Below the pieces are notes generated by a model. It was given only the letters and a program-made list of their open reading frames with translations. It did not search any database and was not told where the DNA came from. This document shows positions 59,781-64,000 of a stretch of 64,000 bases of DNA, in pieces. The position numbers and the translations under genes are program-made. The stretch covers positions 200,001-264,000 of the forward strand of contig JAJKFH010001906.1 of assembly GCA_023333565.1 (NCBI GenBank). The letters are read 5' to 3'. This DNA is from Puffinus mauretanicus (Eukaryota > Chordata > Aves > Procellariiformes > Procellariidae). Numbering within the stretch: the stretch's first letter is position 1; the number at the start of each line of letters is the position of its first letter.

Positions 59781-61379
59781 GCTCACGCCGGGTAATGGTT
59801 GTTAACTTCTCACGTGAGGGATTTTCTCTGCAGTTTTTCAGTATTAATGATTGTTGTATGAATGGTCTTCAGGGGTTGTTGGAAGATAGCGTAGATCCTC
59901 TGGGTAATCCGTGTTGCAACACGTATGCTGGATTTTTCCCTCTCTGTTCAAGTGACTTAAAAAACTACTTGATAATTCTCGGTTGTTTCTCCCCCCTCAA
60001 AAGTCCACTGAAATAGCAGGTAACTTTTTTTTGGTAAGCATTCACGGTGCTCATATAGTGTGAAACGTAAGAGAAAATGGAAAGTATGCTGCCTGCCCTA
60101 TGGAGAAAACCCATCCTCCTCGAGGCTTTTCCTGCCTCTCCGAGATCCAAATACACTTTAAAATTTTAAACTGTAAACCCCCATCTTCCTAGAAAAGAAA
60201 GCGCGAGAGAGAGAAATCAAGCTGTGTGTTCAGCCAAACCGCAAGTACAACAAACATATTTTTAAAATATATTGCTAGTCTGGCTTTTTAATGTTCAGAA
60301 GTTGTTCTACTTTGCAGAAAAAAAAAAATGGTGTTTGCAACTGCCTTAAGGACAATTTGTTTAACAGTAGGAGTAATTGCATGGGGAAAATGGAAAGAGT
60401 GACTGAAGTTATTTACTCAGATGTTAGTGTAGGTGTGGGGCAGAAAACTCACTGTGGGAACAGTGGGCTGCTTTTCTTGGTATCTTAGTCTATTTGATGA
60501 CCATCAAATTTCCCAGCTCACTGGTTTTGTTTTTTCTGGATGGCATGTTTGATTATTTATCAGAAGGGAAAGGGAGTAGCTGAAGCAAATAAACATGTGA
60601 CCGAGCTGTGTTTTGTTTTCCACTCAGAAGGCCGTGCCCTTTAACAGATACACAGAAAATAATAAACGTATTGTTTTATGATAAAAGGAAATTATGTGTA
60701 TCATTTTCTTTAGCAAGGCCATTAACCCCTTGTGTTCGGTGGTCTCCGCCTTCTGGCAGCTTATCGGGTTTGCAGCTGGGAATTAAAGGCACTTAAACCC
60801 CCCTCTTGTGCGGAACGTTTCCGTGGATTACTGCTTCACCCCTTTGGATTTGCTGGATTTATTACATAGTCATTTCTGCCTCGGCACATCCCCAGTCCTG
60901 CTTGGGGTACGATTGACTAAATGAGAGGCACTTTAAATTTGTAGAAGGGTGCTGACTTCTGAAGAAAACCTTGGAGAGTGCTGCTGGGATCTTTTTGCCG
61001 CCGATACTGGTGTCTGTGCAGCGCGAGGGGTTGCAGCTGTATTTGGTCCGTTACAGACAGTGTCAATTTATGTGATTCTTTTTTAAATGCCAGGTGTCTA
61101 GCATGTAGTGTGTAGTATTTCCTTTGTAATACCAGCTTAAGACAATGCTCATTATCTTCCCTGGAAAAAAAACCAACCTATAAACCAAATCACTGTCAGG
61201 AAGTAAAATACAGGTTTGCCTCATCTCTGGGAAGCATGTTGCATGCTTTAGCTGCTTTTATGGGATTAAAAGAAACAAGTTAAGACTGTCATGCACATGA
61301 AAGGAAACCGAGATGTGGTTTGTTTCACATTGTGCAGGTAGGTATAAATTTAATAGACTGACTTGCTTTCAAAATCTCT
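59781..61379. other. FOXP1 intron, nothing recognised
   Basis: AT-leaning unique sequence. No exon, repeat family or RNA gene supported. Confidence 0.6.
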
Positions 61380-62050
61380 CTTTGTCTCCCCGAATCGCAT
61401 GTCAGTTCCAGCGCGCTGATGAGCTCCGTGGTCCGTAATAGTGCCTGACTGCCGCTGCCCCGCAGGTGCCGTATCGGCAGGAGGGTCCTCCTCCTCCTGG
61501 GGGACGTAGGTTCCCTCTACGGAACGGCTTCAGATCAAAAAAAAGGAAAATTTGCCTGACATCTTGAAGTTGCATTCAAGTATGCGCATCGCTGGTGGAT
61601 CCGGGGAGGAGGAGGAGGATGCTTCGCCCGCCGGCTCCGGGGTGTCAGCGCTCGGAGGGGAGCCCAAATGAGTGGCAGGAAAGCTGTGGGTTTAGTTTTG
61701 AGGGAGGAAAAAATGGCAGAAAATACGAGGGAGAGGAAGGGCTGGCGAAATAAGGACCTGAAACTTAAATGTGATGTGAAGAAGAAAGAGGAAATGAGCG
61801 GCTCAGGGCCAGGTGACGTGGGCAGGGGGTGGGCTGGGGGACGTGGCCAACCCCCCTGTGCCCGGCCGCTCTCCGAGGGTCGGGGGGGCTCGGGATGGGC
61901 TGGGGAACGGGGCTTGGGGTCAGCGGTGCGGGATGGAGGTGCCCGAGAAGGCAGAGGGGCAGGAGCGGTTGCGTCCCATCGGACGCAGGGTCTCTCCAGC
62001 CCTGGCTGCAGTCCTTGGGCAGAAGCCCGTGAAGGACAGTTAGAGGACCT
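61380..62050. promoter_or_regulatory. GC-rich region with a seven-run G-quadruplex cluster
   Basis: CpG-containing GC-rich sequence in two parts (61400-61660 and 61800-62040). At 61877-61919 seven runs of three or more G follow each other with short loops on the + strand, and a GGAGGAGGAGGAGG-type purine tract is near 61603-61618. Could be an internal promoter or a structured intronic element; no transcript data. Confidence 0.4.
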
Positions 62051-62084
62051 GTCCGTGGGGGGAACTTTCCTCCTAGCCTCCAGC

Positions 62085-62640
62085 TAGATTAAAGGTTGGC
62101 TCGTGCCCTGAAGCATAAACTTTTGTACCCTGATTTATATTTATCTTTCCAAAGGTAGCTGTAAATGCTCTCATTACTATCTGTGCAAGTGTCTAATCCT
62201 TTCTTTGCATCCTCCCCATGCTCTTGGCACTGGTCATATCTTGTGACAGTAAGTTCCAGAGAGTAATTATGAGTTGTGTATTAAGAAAGAAAAAAAAAAA
62301 TCCGTTTATCTGCTTTAGGGTTTTTTTTGGTTCTTGTTGCTTCCTGACTTCATTCAATGTCCCCTTTCTCTTGCGTTATGAGAAATGGCAAATAGCGCCA
62401 GATGTACCTTCTCAGGCCGAGTCACAATTTGTGTACGTTTGTCATCTCCCTTCTTACTCATCTCTCGCTAAACTAAACACTCCCACCCTTATCAATCTTT
62501 TCTCGTATCTGCCGAGGCCTCTAATCATTTTTGTCGCCTCCATCTGAACCTCGCCTATGTTTGCTTTACCAGAATCTTTTAAAATTAAGGTTTTTAGAAG
62601 CTATTCTAAATTAGGTTGTGCCACAGGCTTGAAGTGCAGA
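62085..62640 (-). mobile_element. Old CR1/L3-type LINE 3' remnant, antisense
   Basis: On the + strand the order of landmarks matches the reverse complement of an ancient CR1/L3 element 3' region: 'aatcctttctttgcatcc', 'ttgtgacagtaagttccagagagtaattatgagttgtgta', 'cttcattcaatgtcccctttctcttgcgttatgagaaa', 'agatgtaccttctc', and 'gcctctaatcatttttgtcgcctccatctgaac'. It is diverged and partial with no coding capacity. Ends are approximate. Confidence 0.75.
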
Positions 62641-64000
62641 GATGTGATTTGCAGCATTAGTTTCCCATGTTTCCCAAACGGCTGTCCCGATGTTTCGCTT
62701 CCTCTGTTCACCCAACGGCAGCGAGCGTCCGATGGTGCGTGGTGGGATGTCCACAGTCAGGGGCTTTATTTCATGGGCCTCTGAGTGCAAGTTTGTCATA
62801 CAGTGTTTTGGAAAACAAGCTTAAAATATGTTCCCTGTTTTGTTGACCGCACAGGGAAGCGCGCAAGCAGCTGTATGCAATATACTATTTATGTTGTAGC
62901 AACAAAAAGGCACTCTTCCTTCTCTCCCCCACCTTATCCCTCTTCTCTTCTCTATTAAAAAATATGAGAACTTCCCGTGTTTTTGACATCCAAGAAAAAC
63001 GCGGCTCAGCAGTGAATAGTCCTCCAAATATTCAAAGGTCTGGTTCACTTTTGGATAAACACAGTAGTTCAGAATCTGATCTCGAGCCTACAGAAACGAG
63101 CTGGAAATCCCATAAGATTTTTTTCATCACTCAGACATAGTTCAGTTCTGGTTCAGTTTGCATGGGGAGCCAAGATTTGTATCCTTTCTCATTTTACCAG
63201 GATGTGTTGGCCCATCCCTCCTTTCTTGCTGGTACAGACCGCTACATGCTGTGAATCTTGACATGCCAAAATAAAGAGAGCCATTTTTAATGTTTGGGAA
63301 CTTTTTGCCAGATGCTTTTTAAATGGCTTTGATGAGTCTTGACTGTGACTCTCTAAAAGAGGAGACAGAAGGTGTTTTTGCAGTGTTAACCGCCTGAGGA
63401 TTTCGTTTGTGCCTCAAGAAGGGGATTTTTGTAGCTGTTGTCACTGTTGTGGCTGGTTCGGGGCTCACAGGTTTCTGGTGTTTGCCGAGTTTGACCTCGT
63501 ACCCTGCCGCCTCTTGCCGCCTGCCCCCTTCCATCCCGCTTGCCTCTCTGGGTATTTGAAGAAAAAAACCTCGACCAGCTTCTGCCCCAAGTTTGTGGAA
63601 TTCATGAATAAATTACAAAATTAAAATCAGGTGCTTTGGAGGCAAATCCCTGTTGTCCCGCTGCGTGGGGCTGGGTCCCCGCTGCTGCAGAGCTGGGGGA
63701 GCAGGCAGGGACCTTGCCAGCCGTGGGACGGGCTGCGGGGTGGCAGGGCAGGAGCATCGAGTCTGCTCGCCCTCCTGCCGGCAGAAGTAACCTCAGCACC
63801 CAGGAGGATGAAGCGAGGCAGCGCTGGGGCACAGGCAACTCCACCCTGTGGGTTTGGAAGGAAGGGTTTCTGTTTCCAGTGCCTTTTGCTGGAGGGGATC
63901 TCCTCAACTGATAGCCAGGATCTATTCCAGAGGAAAGAAACTAAGCCTGCTGGAAGAAAAATAAAGACTCGTCGTCTCTCCTCATGACTGAACTATTCTA
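62641..64000. other. FOXP1 intron, nothing recognised
   Basis: Mixed unique sequence, GC-richer at about 63640-63800. No glutamine-codon exon expected for FOXP1 exon 2 is present before the window ends. Confidence 0.6.

Noticed and set aside
59315..60016. Open frame of 233 codons on the + strand, the longest in the window
   Set aside because: It begins at TTG and not ATG, runs through a CpG-rich part, an A-rich low-complexity part and then AT-rich enhancer-like sequence, and shows no family, codon signature or splice structure. Treated as chance.
17663..64000. Second FOXP1 coding exon (ALQVARQLLLQ plus glutamine run)
   Set aside because: I looked for the CAG/CAA-rich exon on the + strand and did not find it, so it should lie beyond 64000.
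1..64000. tRNA, rRNA or snRNA genes
   Set aside because: No intact GTTCRANNC B-box with a matching cloverleaf, no rRNA landmark and no snRNA signature was seen.
1..64000. CRISPR arrays, bacterial operons, phage or toxin-antitoxin systems
   Set aside because: No regularly spaced repeats, no ribosome-binding-site-led gene rows and clear vertebrate intron features throughout.
1..64000. Endogenous retrovirus or LTR copies
   Set aside because: No paired LTRs, primer-binding site or pol-like frame was recognised on either strand.

Overview
The window looks like vertebrate nuclear DNA, most likely from a bird. It is a gene-sparse stretch of the FOXP1 locus (forkhead box P1 transcription factor), read on the + strand. 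One exon is recognisable with high confidence. It is the first coding exon of FOXP1 at 17481-17662, with the start codon at 17492, a strong upstream acceptor and a GT donor at 17663. It encodes the conserved N-terminus ([10 protein letters not shown]...) and ends in a short glutamine run that reads in phase 0 into an exon beyond this window. Exact avian-type residues in the exon, two old CR1/L3-type LINE remnants, very few other repeats and several long G homopolymers all fit a bird better than a mammal.

Layout: 1-17480 is the 5' (upstream, untranslated-exon) side of FOXP1. It contains a dense cluster of forkhead motifs (6272-6660), a candidate 123-nt untranslated exon (6907-7029), a CpG-rich patch with a possible alternative first exon (8335-8639), a second CpG-rich patch with a 14-bp palindrome (9830-10060), AT-rich blocks that look like conserved non-coding enhancers (10100-10760, 12230-12440, 13700-14330), and a GC-rich patch with a strong G-quadruplex motif about 1 kb upstream of the coding exon. 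From 17663 to 64000 everything is the large intron after that exon. It holds the antisense CR1/L3 relics at about 28405-29440 and 62085-62640, scattered GC-rich/G-quadruplex patches, AT-rich enhancer-like blocks (34600-35470, 42360-42760, 50460-52240, 52980-53700, 54000-54400, 56530-57240, 59640-59780), homopolymer tracts and a few striking inverted repeats. The next FOXP1 coding exon (rich in CAG/CAA glutamine codons) was not found before 64000.

There is no bacterial, phage or CRISPR-like content and I see no new multi-gene system. The most interesting material is regulatory: a forkhead-motif cluster and a perfect forkhead/forkhead palindrome inside a forkhead gene (possible autoregulation), tandem GT donors at the first coding exon, a pre-miRNA-like hairpin at 45045-45109, and dense G-quadruplex motifs. 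Many long open frames exist, but they fall in GC-rich or low-complexity DNA, often lack ATG starts and match no family I recognise; I treat them as chance.
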